Below, one piece after another: positions 1-6,144 of a DNA stretch of 21,137 bases (its first letter is position 1; each line of letters starts with the position of its first letter). Position numbers and translations under genes: made by a program. The notes beneath the pieces were generated by a model that was given only the letters and a program-made list of their open reading frames with translations, was not told the origin of the DNA and made no database searches. The DNA comes from DATJUC01 sp035502675 (GTDB taxonomy: Bacteria; Vulcanimicrobiota; Vulcanimicrobiia; Vulcanimicrobiales; Vulcanimicrobiaceae), in NCBI GenBank assembly GCA_035502675.1, contig DATJUC010000048.1:1-21137 (forward strand), read 5' to 3'.

Positions 1-301
1 CCAGAGTCTTGCCGACGTCGAAGAGCGAAGCATCGGATTCATAGGCGCGCGAGGCGTTCATGACCGCGATCATCTCCGTCAAGATGTCGACGTTGGTTCC
101 GCGCTCGACGTGCGACCCGGAAAATTGCAGCTGCGCCCCGCCGTCGCCGTCTTCGACGACGCGAAAATCGGGAATCAGCCGTTCGTACGCGCCGTTCGGC
201 CCGGCGGCTTCGGCCGCGGCGACGTTGCGCGCGGCGACGTCGAGCGCGGCGCGCTGCGCGTCCATTCCGCTGGCGGCCGCGTCGAGCAGATCGGCATTCA
301 T
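1..301 (-). CDS. flgC: FlgC-like flagellar basal-body rod protein (3' end cut by window)
   Basis: This is a rod protein of the flagellar basal body family, exported by the flagellar type III apparatus. Seen: the N-terminus starts MNADLLDAAASGMDAQRAAL and continues into the rod/hook alpha-helical signature (ASGMxAQR...VAARNVAAAEA). The C-terminal part has the FlgC signature VDILTEMIAVMNASRAYESD followed by FDVGKTL. The frame is still open at base 1, and about 100 residues are visible. The middle region between the two helical signatures is much shorter than in E. coli FlgC (134 residues), so the full protein would be only about 105-110 residues. The ATG overlaps the stop of the upstream ORF (ATGA), with GGTGA four bases before it, which suggests translational coupling. 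Family assignment is good. Membership of a true flagellum rather than a relative is inferred. Confidence 0.7.
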   Translation of the reverse strand, partial: MNADLLDAAASGMDAQRAALDVAARNVAAAEAAGPNGAYERLIPDFRVVEDGDGGAQLQFSGSHVERGTNVDILTEMIAVMNASRAYESDASLFDVGKTL

Positions 302-516
302 CGCGTCACCGCCTGGAGCGCTTCGAAACGCGCGTGCTCGACGCCGAGCAGCGCTTCGCTGAAGATTGCGGCCTGCGCGGTGTTCGCCATCGCCGCGTCC
401 GCGCTGCGGCCGGCGGCGGCACCGGCGCCGCTTCGCGCTACGGCGAGCTGCGCGGCCTGCAGTGCCGCGTGCGCTGTGGCGTCGGCCGCGCGAAGAGATT
501 CGCCTACGTCGTACAT
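298..516 (-). CDS. Small Ala-rich protein upstream of flgC-like gene
   Basis: A 72-residue, alanine-rich, predicted all-helical protein that I do not recognise. It occupies the place where flgB normally precedes flgC, and its stop overlaps the flgC-like ATG. Its C-terminus (AIFSEALLGVEHARFEALQ) is amphipathic like rod or inner-rod subunits, but the FlgB signature (ANxxTPGY-type motif) is absent, so I do not call it FlgB. Possible identities are a divergent rod subunit or export partner of the flagellar set. Coding is supported by position, the four-base overlap and strong GC bias at third positions. There is no clear ribosome binding site or consensus promoter before the ATG. Confidence 0.5.
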   Translation of the reverse strand: MYDVGESLRAADATAHAALQAAQLAVARSGAGAAAGRSADAAMANTAQAAIFSEALLGVEHARFEALQAVTR

Positions 517-562
517 GCGCTAAACGATACCGGCCGCGGATGTCGCGGCGGCAAACGCCGGA

Positions 563-591
563 TTGCCAAACGATGACGAACCGCCGATACT
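563..591 (+). promoter_or_regulatory. Candidate promoter of lipoprotein gene, near-leaderless
   Basis: TTGCCA at 563-568 and GATACT at 586-591 are separated by 17 bases, a good sigma-70-type arrangement. The expected start of transcription (about 598) lies only about 3 bases before the ATG at 601, so the mRNA would be almost leaderless. No convincing Shine-Dalgarno sequence precedes that ATG, which fits. Confidence 0.5.
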
Positions 592-600
592 ACGAGAACG

Positions 601-1647
601 ATGATACGACGAGCGCTCGCACTTCTCGCCGTTTGCACCCTGGGCGCGTGCTCCGGCGCACTTCCTCGGGCGGCAACGGTCTCCGGCGCCCCGCAGCCGC
701 TCGGCGCTCGGCCCGCCGCCACCCTGCGCGGTGCGACGATCGGTTTCAACGTCGACACGCCCGACCGCGCCGCGACCGCCCAGCGCGAAGGCATCACCGC
801 CACGATTCTCTACGGCTCGGCGCCGGGCCGAGGGACGGCGCTGACGCGCGCGCTTGCCGCGCACCGCATCGCCGTCATCGACGGCGGCGTGTCGTCGCTG
901 TTGTTTCGCTGGGAATGCTATCGCACGCTGACGGTCAAGCCGCCGCCCAAAGGCTACACCTGGTGCTCGCCGTCCAGCTACTCGCACACCATCGCAACCA
1001 CCGCCGAACTGTTGAGGGCCGTCAAGACGCTGCTGGCCGAGGACGCCAAGAAATCGTACGTCGTCGGCTATTGGGTGCTCGACGACTGGCCGTGGTGGGA
1101 TTGGGGCAGCGCCCACGACGTACTACCGCAGGTTCGCGCGGCGATTGCGGCCGCGACGCCGGGCCGGCCGGCGATCTGCGGATTCGGCGCCGCATTGGGA
1201 CGGCCGGGACAGGCGCTCTGGGACCCGGGCGTCGCACGAAACTATTCGAACGCCGGCTGCGATGCGGTGGGGTGGTATAACTACTCGCCGTTCGGGATTC
1301 GGCATCCGTCGAAAGGCCGCGGGCTGGATTGGTCGATGAAGACGCTGCTGCCGGCAATGGCCAAGACGCTGGAGCGGCTCGGCTGGCACATCCGGAACAC
1401 GCCGCTGCTCGGCATCGGCCAAGCGTGGTCGGGTTCGTACGGTCCCGGCGACTACCAGCCGGGGCTGAGCGCGGAACAGATGGTCGCGCAAGCCGGCGCG
1501 TTTTGCCGCTACGGCGCGACGTCTATCGGCTGGTGGGCCTGGGACGACGGCGAGTTCAACGCCGCGACGCAGACGCCCAACGACTCGAAGGTCATCGCCA
1601 ACGGACTGGCCGACGGCATCGCCGCGTGCCGAAGCATCTGGCGATGA
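601..1647 (+). CDS. Secreted lipoprotein, possible TIM-barrel/glycoside-hydrolase-like
   Basis: A 348-residue predicted lipoprotein. Seen: two Arg at positions 3-4, a hydrophobic core, then a lipobox LGAC with the lipidated Cys at residue 17, followed by a low-complexity linker to about residue 40. The mature domain is rich in Trp and Asp. It has a YWVLDDWPWWDWG segment around 157-169, WYNYSPFG around 225-232, and a C-terminal GWWAWDDGEFN near 310-320. Such repeated strand-end W/D/E clusters are typical of carbohydrate-active TIM barrels, but I cannot name the family and no catalytic pair can be assigned. It acts outside the cytoplasmic membrane. It is monocistronic, divergent from the flagellar genes and convergent with the next gene (16-base gap). 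The ATG is chosen because of the perfectly placed signal peptide. Confidence 0.8.
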   Translation: MIRRALALLAVCTLGACSGALPRAATVSGAPQPLGARPAATLRGATIGFNVDTPDRAATAQREGITATILYGSAPGRGTALTRALAAHRIAVIDGGVSSLLFRWECYRTLTVKPPPKGYTWCSPSSYSHTIATTAELLRAVKTLLAEDAKKSYVVGYWVLDDWPWWDWGSAHDVLPQVRAAIAAATPGRPAICGFGAALGRPGQALWDPGVARNYSNAGCDAVGWYNYSPFGIRHPSKGRGLDWSMKTLLPAMAKTLERLGWHIRNTPLLGIGQAWSGSYGPGDYQPGLSAEQMVAQAGAFCRYGATSIGWWAWDDGEFNAATQTPNDSKVIANGLADGIAACRSIWR

Positions 1648-1663
1648 TCGCGCTGCTTCGGCG

Positions 1664-2719
1664 CTACTTCGCGCGGGGTAAGCCGGCGGCATCCAACGGA
1701 ATGCCCAAGACGAGGCGCGTCACCTCGTTGTAGTTTTGGACGCCCGAAGCGATCCGATTGCTCTTGAGGTAGACGTTATACGTGTGCCACGACCAGCGCG
1801 CCAACAGCACGTTGATCCGGCGCGCGTCGCGCTCGCGCATCGCAGCGAAGTCCCGCCAGACCAGCGGCGAGAACTCGCTGCGCCGATAGCGGCGCTTCTG
1901 CGGCAGATATAAGAACAGCTCGAACCAGCCCGAATACCGCACGACCGGGTCGGTCGAACGCCTGCACGTGACGATTGCGATATAGTTGGCTTCGTCCTCG
2001 CGCGCGTAGGCGGCGACGTGGCTCCACTCGTGGGCCATGTCGAAGGGCCGCTCGAACCAGAACAAATCCGACGCGGTCTGCACCGTGAGCGTGAGCGGAT
2101 TGACGAAACCGCTGGTTCCGGTGGCGGCCATGAATGGGTCGAACAGCGTCGGCTTGGCAGGTCCGACCGCCGGCGTCCACCGATCGCCGCCGCGCTGTAC
2201 GACCGGCAGCCATAGCGCCGACAAAGCGTCGAGATCGAGCGGCTGCGAAGCGCGGGCGTGCGCGATCGCGGCGAGCGCGTTCATCTGCGCCATCGCCTGC
2301 GCGCGCAGCCGGTCGGCGTTCGCCGGCGTGACCCGGGCGGCGTCGAACTGCAGCCGCGTTTCGATGGGGGCTCGCGCGTAGTTCCATCCCCAGCTCAGCT
2401 CGAACCAGACGGCGTAGATCGCGAGAACCACCAGCACGTCGAGCATCGCCACTGCGCCGGTCCAAAGCGACCGGCGGCGGCCGGAGCGCAGCCACGCCGT
2501 CAGGCGCCACACGATTGCAACGATGCCGGCCGCGACGGCGACGTCGCCCAGCGACCATGGGAACGGATCGGTCACGGCAAACGCCGCGTGCTCCCACACC
2601 GGATAAGCACCGTTCGAATACGCCGCCTCGATCCACGCCGCGCTCGGCTGCCACAGCAGGGCGCACGCACCCAAAGCGATCGCCGCCAGCCTGGGTGCCA
2701 AACGAAAAGAGCCGCCCAT
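1664..2719 (-). CDS. DUF3810-family membrane protein, putative zinc metalloprotease
   Basis: A 351-residue membrane protein of the DUF3810 type. Seen: three hydrophobic segments in the first third (about residues 9-27, 57-78 and 88-110), then a soluble domain with HEWSH at 230-234 and EDEAN at 241-245. HExxH plus a downstream Glu is the gluzincin arrangement for zinc binding and hydrolysis, and the family is described from exactly this motif. The substrate is unknown. Start choice: an in-frame TTG at 2746 would add nine residues (MEPSKEPSS), but the ATG at 2719 gives the usual short basic lead into the first membrane helix. That ATG lies in the loop of a hairpin (2706-2734) that looks like the rpsI terminator. 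The gene may therefore be read by readthrough from the ribosomal protein operon. Confidence 0.75.
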   Translation of the reverse strand: MGGSFRLAPRLAAIALGACALLWQPSAAWIEAAYSNGAYPVWEHAAFAVTDPFPWSLGDVAVAAGIVAIVWRLTAWLRSGRRRSLWTGAVAMLDVLVVLAIYAVWFELSWGWNYARAPIETRLQFDAARVTPANADRLRAQAMAQMNALAAIAHARASQPLDLDALSALWLPVVQRGGDRWTPAVGPAKPTLFDPFMAATGTSGFVNPLTLTVQTASDLFWFERPFDMAHEWSHVAAYAREDEANYIAIVTCRRSTDPVVRYSGWFELFLYLPQKRRYRRSEFSPLVWRDFAAMRERDARRINVLLARWSWHTYNVYLKSNRIASGVQNYNEVTRLVLGIPLDAAGLPRAK

Positions 2720-2734
2720 CGAGGACGGCTCTTT
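2702..2734 (-). terminator. Terminator/attenuator hairpin after rpsI, enclosing the DUF3810 start
   Basis: A perfect 9-base stem: AAAGAGCCG at 2706-2714 pairs with CGGCTCTTT at 2726-2734 across an 11-base loop. Read on the minus strand it is followed by a modest T-rich tract (TTTTCGTTT). It lies about 75 bases after the rpsI stop. The loop holds the ATG (2719-2717) proposed for the next gene. Confidence 0.6.
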
Positions 2735-2809
2735 CGACGGCTCCAACCGCTTTACCGGGACGAACTGCGTCGAAGGTTTCAGGCGAGGTTCGTCAAGATC
2801 GCCAAGAGA

Positions 2810-3202
2810 TCAGCGTTTGGAAAACTGGAAGCGCTTGCGGGCGCGCTTACGCCCGTACTTCTTCGACTCTTTTTCACGCGGATCGCGGGTCAAGAAGCCG
2901 TTCTTGCGCAGCGTCTCTTTGAGCGACTCGTCCATCGCGATCAGGGCGCGCGCGATGCCGTGCCGAACGGCGCCGGCCTGACCGGTGACGCCGCCTCCTT
3001 CGGCCTTCACCACCACGTCGAATCGCGATCCGGTTTGGGTCGCCTCGAGCGGCTGCCGGACGATCTGCTGCAGCTGCGGCCGCGGGAAATACTCGTCCAT
3101 CGGCTTGGAGTTGACGGTGATCATGCCCTGGCCCAGCGTCAACTTGACGCGCGCGATCGCGCGCTTTCTGCGTCCGGTGGCTTGAATGACGTCGTTATTC
3201 AA
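2810..3202 (-). CDS. rpsI: 30S ribosomal protein S9
   Basis: Small-subunit ribosomal protein S9, 130 residues, the usual bacterial length. Seen: the N-terminal ATGRRKRAIARVKL signature and the G-rich middle (AEGGGVTGQAGAVRHGIARAL). The invariant basic tail ends KRARKRFQFSKR; in the family this tail reaches the P-site tRNA. The start is TTG at 3202, decided by an AGGAG five bases upstream that overlaps the rplM stop codon (TAGGAG), so the two genes are translationally linked. It is the second gene of the classic rplM-rpsI pair. Confidence 0.97.
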   Translation of the reverse strand: MNNDVIQATGRRKRAIARVKLTLGQGMITVNSKPMDEYFPRPQLQQIVRQPLEATQTGSRFDVVVKAEGGGVTGQAGAVRHGIARALIAMDESLKETLRKNGFLTRDPREKESKKYGRKRARKRFQFSKR

Positions 3203-3210
3203 CTCGGCTC

Positions 3211-3636
3211 CTAAAACAGCGGCTGAGGCTTCTGCGCGTCGTGGGGGTGTTCGGCGCCGGCGTACACGTTCAAACGGCGCAGCTGTTCGTCGCGCATGCG
3301 ATTGGTCGGAAGCATGCCGCGCACGGCCTTTTCGATCAGCCGCTCGGGGTGCTTGTCGTGGATTTCGCGTGCGGTCTGCACTTTGAGGCCGCCCGGATAG
3401 CCGCTATGGCGGTAGTAGAGCTTACCGTCCCACTTGTTGCCGCCGAGCTCGATTTTCTCGGCGTTGATCACGACCACGTGATCGCCGTCGTCGATGTGCG
3501 GCGTCCAGGTGGGCTTGTGCTTGCCCGAGAGCGCGCGCGCGATCCGCACCGCCAGCGCGCCGAGGCGCTGGCCCGCGGCGTCGACGATGTACCAATCGTG
3601 GCGAGTCTCCGAAGTCTTTTGCTGATAGGTGCGCAT
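3211..3636 (-). CDS. rplM: 50S ribosomal protein L13
   Basis: Large-subunit protein L13, 141 residues, standard length. Seen: WYIVDAAGQRLGALAVRIA near the N-terminus, HIDDGDHVVVINAEKIELGG in the middle, YYRHSGYPGG, and the AVRGMLPTNRMRDEQLRRLNVYAGAEHPH C-terminal block, all diagnostic. It starts the rplM-rpsI operon from a strong promoter (3687-3715) with a leader of about 44 bases, in contrast to the short-leader genes elsewhere in the window. No convincing L13-type autoregulatory leader was seen. Confidence 0.97.
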   Translation of the reverse strand: MRTYQQKTSETRHDWYIVDAAGQRLGALAVRIARALSGKHKPTWTPHIDDGDHVVVINAEKIELGGNKWDGKLYYRHSGYPGGLKVQTAREIHDKHPERLIEKAVRGMLPTNRMRDEQLRRLNVYAGAEHPHDAQKPQPLF

Positions 3637-3686
3637 GCTAAAAATTCCGATATCCTGCGGTCGTGTACGCGGGGGTGAACTTCGGT

Positions 3687-3715
3687 ATCCTAGGGGAATT
3701 CGGGCCCAGCGTCAA
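3687..3715 (-). promoter_or_regulatory. Promoter of rplM-rpsI
   Basis: On the minus strand, TTGACG (3715-3710), a 17-base spacer and TAGGAT (3692-3687) form a near-consensus housekeeping promoter. The predicted start near 3680 gives a 44-base leader to the rplM ATG. Confidence 0.7.
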
Positions 3716-3736
3716 GCAAAATTCGCACGCCGGACT

Positions 3737-3755
3737 TAGTTGACAAATAGTTGAC
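3737..3755 (+). repeat. Direct repeat TAGTTGAC x2, candidate MarR operator
   Basis: TAGTTGAC occurs at 3737-3744 and again at 3748-3755, an 11-base period (about one helical turn). The first copy contains the -35 element of the marR promoter. Being next to a regulator gene and inside its promoter, it is a plausible autoregulatory site. Most MarR sites are inverted repeats, so this is tentative. Confidence 0.4.
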
Positions 3756-3769
3756 CTCTCAAGTATAGT
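3740..3769 (+). promoter_or_regulatory. Promoter of marR, near-leaderless
   Basis: TTGACA at 3740-3745, an 18-base spacer and TATAGT at 3764-3769 give a near-consensus promoter. The expected start is near 3776, about 3 bases before the ATG at 3779. The distance from the -10 element to the ATG is the same as for the gene at 601. Confidence 0.7.
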
Positions 3770-3778
3770 GGGCGAGCC

Positions 3779-4201
3779 ATGAACGAAGCCGCCTTCGAAG
3801 CCCTCTCGGCCCTGCTCGGCGCCGGGGCACGGATCTCGCGCGCCGCCGACGCAAAGATCGGGGGATACCACGGCCTCAGCCTGACCGAACTCTTGCTTCT
3901 ACGGGCGATCGGCGAGCGCCCCGACGGGCGCCTTCGGCCGGCCGACCTCGCCCGGGAGCTGCATCTCTCAGCCTCGGGGGTGACGCGCGCGCTGCTGCCC
4001 CTCGAGAAGCGCGGCATCGTCAAGCGGCTGGCCGATCCGGCCGACGGCCGGGCTAGCTTCGCCACGCTCACGCCTGCCGGCGAAGCCCTCGTCGCCGACG
4101 CTTCGCGGACCGCCGGAGAACTGGCCGAGCGGCTGATGCGGCGCCTCAGCCTCGGCCAAACGCGCCAACTCATCCGGCTGCTCGAAGAGATCGCCGCCTA
4201 A
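3779..4201 (+). CDS. MarR-family transcriptional regulator
   Basis: A 140-residue winged helix-turn-helix regulator of the MarR family, which usually acts as a dimer that leaves DNA on binding a small ligand or on oxidation. Seen: LTELLLLRAIGERP begins the DNA-binding domain. LRPADLARELHLSASGVTRALLPLEKRGIVKR (about residues 53-82) is the helix-turn-helix with recognition helix. LADPADGRASFATLTPAGEALV (about 83-104) is the wing with the family DxxDGR element and the closing strand. No cysteine is present, so a thiol redox sensor is unlikely. It stands alone, divergent from rplM and convergent with truA, so its targets other than possibly itself are not evident. Promoter and operator candidates sit immediately upstream. 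Confidence 0.9.
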   Translation: MNEAAFEALSALLGAGARISRAADAKIGGYHGLSLTELLLLRAIGERPDGRLRPADLARELHLSASGVTRALLPLEKRGIVKRLADPADGRASFATLTPAGEALVADASRTAGELAERLMRRLSLGQTRQLIRLLEEIAA

Positions 4202-4205
4202 GCCT

Positions 4206-4244
4206 GCGCCCCGGCCTAAGGTTTCATGCCTTACCTGGGGGCGC
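4206..4244. terminator. Convergent hairpin between marR and truA
   Basis: GCGCCCC (4206-4212) pairs with GGGGCGC (4238-4244). Inside, TAAGG (4217-4221) pairs with CCTTA (4229-4233), with a small internal loop between the two stems. It spans the gap between two convergent genes and includes the truA stop codon. There is no T-tract on either side, so it is only a candidate bidirectional terminator. Confidence 0.45.
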
Positions 4245-5001
4245 CGAAGATGGGCGGCTCGGCGTACGAGTCGTAGCCGCCCGCGTAGCGCACGCCGGCC
4301 AGATACAGCCCCTGTGCGGGCGCCGTGTGCCCGGCGCCCCGGCGGTCGCGCCCTTCGACGATCGCGGCCAGACCGGCGGGGTCTCGCCGGCCGGTTCCGC
4401 ACTCGATCAGCGTCCCCGCGATGGTCCGAACCATCCGGTGAAGGAACCCGTCGGCGACGACGTGCATGCGGAGCAGCCCCGCACGAGGTTCGATGGAGAG
4501 CGCGCGAATCGTACGAATCGTGCCGCCGAACTCGGGCACGACGCCGCAAAACGAGCGGAAGTCGAACGTCCCGATCAGCCCGCGTGATGCTTCCTGCATC
4601 GCCGCCAGATCGATCGGCAGCCAAACGTGATAGCTCCAGCGCGCCAGCAGCGCCGACGGCTCGGGCTGCGGTAAAATGGCGTAGACGTAGCTGCGCTCGA
4701 GCGCCGAGAAACGCGCTGAAAAGCCGGCGTCGACGACCGTCGCCTCGCGGACGCTCAGATCGCGCGGAAGCGCGCTGTTGAGAGCGATACGCAACCGGTC
4801 GAACGGAAAAGCGCGGGCGGTTTCGAACGAGACTACCTGTCCGCAAGCGTGAACGCCGGAGTCGGTGCGACCGGCTCCGGCGATTTTGACCGGCTCGTCG
4901 AAAATTCTCGAGAGGGCGGCTTCCAGCACGCCGGCGACCGTTCGCAGGCGCGGCTGCCACTGAAAGCCGCAAAAGTTCGTCCCGTCGTACTCGACGGTCA
5001 G
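4231..5001 (-). CDS. truA: tRNA pseudouridine(38-40) synthase TruA, non-canonical start
   Basis: Converts uridines 38-40 of the tRNA anticodon arm to pseudouridine. Seen: the conserved first strand LTVEYDGTNFCGFQWQP, the catalytic loop GAGRTDSGVHA with Asp at residue 47 (counted from the start given here), ARFSALERSYVY, the FRSFCG segment, and the C-terminal HRMVRTIAGTLIECGTGR motif. About 256 residues, a normal family length. Start: the conserved strand lies upstream of the first in-frame ATG/GTG/TTG, a GTG at 4929 that would delete it. The frame is open back to a stop at 5163-5161 with no canonical start codon, so I place the start at CTG 5001, just before the conserved strand and 18 bases after the preceding stop. 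It is probably translated by coupling to the DUF5069 gene. An assembly error is the alternative. Confidence 0.88.
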   Translation of the reverse strand: MTVEYDGTNFCGFQWQPRLRTVAGVLEAALSRIFDEPVKIAGAGRTDSGVHACGQVVSFETARAFPFDRLRIALNSALPRDLSVREATVVDAGFSARFSALERSYVYAILPQPEPSALLARWSYHVWLPIDLAAMQEASRGLIGTFDFRSFCGVVPEFGGTIRTIRALSIEPRAGLLRMHVVADGFLHRMVRTIAGTLIECGTGRRDPAGLAAIVEGRDRRGAGHTAPAQGLYLAGVRYAGGYDSYAEPPIFGAPR

Positions 5002-5018
5002 ACGAACGACCGACGGGG

Positions 5019-5459
5019 TTAGACTGCCGCCTTCGCCCGGTGCGGCACTTCCCGCTTCTCGTCCAGATCCAGCAGGTCGGGCCAGGTCGTGACGTCGGTC
5101 CGGTCCGGCGCGACCGCGTTGCGCAGGTTCAGAAAATATTGCAGCGACTCTCCAGACGGCTCACGCGAGAGAAATTCCCGGTTCCAGCGCGCGATTTCCT
5201 CGGCCGACTTGGCCGCGACGAACGGGCGCGTATAGGCCTCGATCTCGGTATCGCTCTTTGCGTTGCGAATTACCTCGAGCAGCGCGTCGCCGTCGATGCC
5301 CAGAAACTCGAAAACGGCCGCGTCCATCGGACAGTCGTAGTTGTATTCGCCCAGGGTTCCGGCGGCTTTCGCCTTGCCTTTGTCGACGGCGCGCCCCAGC
5401 TGAACGACGCCCTGCCATTTGGCAGAGACGCTGCGGGGATAGGTCTTGGTCAGGTCCAC
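5019..5459 (-). CDS. DUF5069 domain protein
   Basis: A 146-residue soluble protein of the DUF5069 family, function unknown. Seen: DLTKTYPRS at the N-terminus, GRAVDKGKAKAAGTLGEYNY and DCPMDAAVFEFLGIDGDALL in the first half, all family signatures. The C-terminal half is helical and polar with no catalytic motif I recognise. Start: a GTG at 5471 overlaps the AAGGAG that should serve as its own ribosome binding site. The next in-frame GTG at 5459 stands 11 bases after that AAGGAG and directly before the conserved VDLTK, so I prefer it. It lies between the metallothionein gene (83-base gap) and truA, probably at the distal end of the greA-lysS transcription unit. Confidence 0.8.
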   Translation of the reverse strand: MDLTKTYPRSVSAKWQGVVQLGRAVDKGKAKAAGTLGEYNYDCPMDAAVFEFLGIDGDALLEVIRNAKSDTEIEAYTRPFVAAKSAEEIARWNREFLSREPSGESLQYFLNLRNAVAPDRTDVTTWPDLLDLDEKREVPHRAKAAV

Positions 5460-5542
5460 GATTCGGTGCACTCCTTACGGTTGGTAAGTGGATGCACTCC
5501 ATGAACCGGGCTACGAAAAATGGGTTGCGGCTTGGCGGTCGC

Positions 5543-5704
5543 TCAGCCTCGCGCCTCGCAGCCGGCGTGGCGGCACCCGCAGCGCGAATGAGGCGCCGGT
5601 TCGCCGTCGAGCTCGTCCATCTCGCGGCAGCGCGGGCTGCAATACGTCGCTCCGAGATCGACGAAACAGGTGCACGCCTCGTGGGCGCATTTTTGACCGT
5701 CCAT
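5543..5704 (-). CDS. Small Cys-rich metallothionein-like protein
   Basis: A 53-residue protein with eight cysteines and several histidines. It resembles bacterial metallothioneins of the SmtA/BmtA type, which bind Zn and Cd through Cys/His clusters in the cytoplasm. Seen: KCAHEACTCFV near the N-terminus corresponds to the SmtA CACEPCLCNV block. YCSPRCRE corresponds to YCSEACAD, and CGCRHAGC near the end corresponds to the CGHTGC block. One N-terminal Cys is His here. The ATG at 5704 has GGGAG eight bases upstream and lies one base after the stop of the DUF6941 gene, so it is co-translated with it. It is easily missed because of its size. A small zinc-ribbon-like protein is the alternative; the order and spacing of the three Cys blocks favour metallothionein. 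Confidence 0.75.
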   Translation of the reverse strand: MDGQKCAHEACTCFVDLGATYCSPRCREMDELDGEPAPHSRCGCRHAGCEARG

Positions 5705-5705
5705 T

Positions 5706-6134
5706 TCATCCGCTCCCGTTTCGCGTGGCGAACGGCCACGTCGCGGTCAATGCGAGGTCTGCGTCGATGGTAGCACGCCACTGAAAGAGCCGGTCGGCTT
5801 CGAGCGGCAGCGGCCCGAAGTTCACCGCCAGCGGCACCGACGTGACCGATCCCGGCCGCGCTCCCGGCGGCCGTCCGGTTTCGAAGGCGCCGCCGATGCG
5901 CAGCGGCGCGAACTCGCCGGTCGGTCCCGGCATCGAAATCGGCTGACCGTCCGCATCGACCAGCTCGATGACGAACTCGTGCTTCTTGTTGGCGTCTTCC
6001 CACTCGACGTCGACCAGCAGCGCGACGGCGCACGGTCCGGTCGGCGCGGTCGTGACGTGCCAGCCGCCGCCCAGAATGTAGAGCTTGCCGTCGGCCACCT
6101 GCGCCATGTCGCACACCATCATCGTCAGCTTCAT
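5706..6134 (-). CDS. DUF6941 family protein
   Basis: A 142-residue soluble protein of unknown function. Seen: the opening MMVCDMAQVADGKLYILGGG is characteristic of DUF6941, followed by a beta-rich core (CAVALLVDVEWEDANKKHEF, VIELVDADGQPI) and a proline/glycine-rich second half. There is no signal peptide or membrane segment. It starts 10 bases after the lysS stop with GAAGG seven bases before the ATG. Its stop is one base before the metallothionein ATG, so it is part of the greA-lysS unit. No function can be inferred beyond that neighbourhood. Confidence 0.75.
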   Translation of the reverse strand: MKLTMMVCDMAQVADGKLYILGGGWHVTTAPTGPCAVALLVDVEWEDANKKHEFVIELVDADGQPISMPGPTGEFAPLRIGGAFETGRPPGARPGSVTSVPLAVNFGPLPLEADRLFQWRATIDADLALTATWPFATRNGSG

Positions 6135-6144
6135 GCCCGCGCCT

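Noticed and set aside
366..1280. 304-residue plus-strand frame overlapping the flagellar and lipoprotein genes
   Set aside because: Arg-rich shadow with no motif. The lipoprotein frame has a signal peptide and lipobox.
3637..3680. Possible ribosomal protein autoregulatory leader of rplM
   Set aside because: Only 44 bases and no stable structure resembling a known L13 leader.
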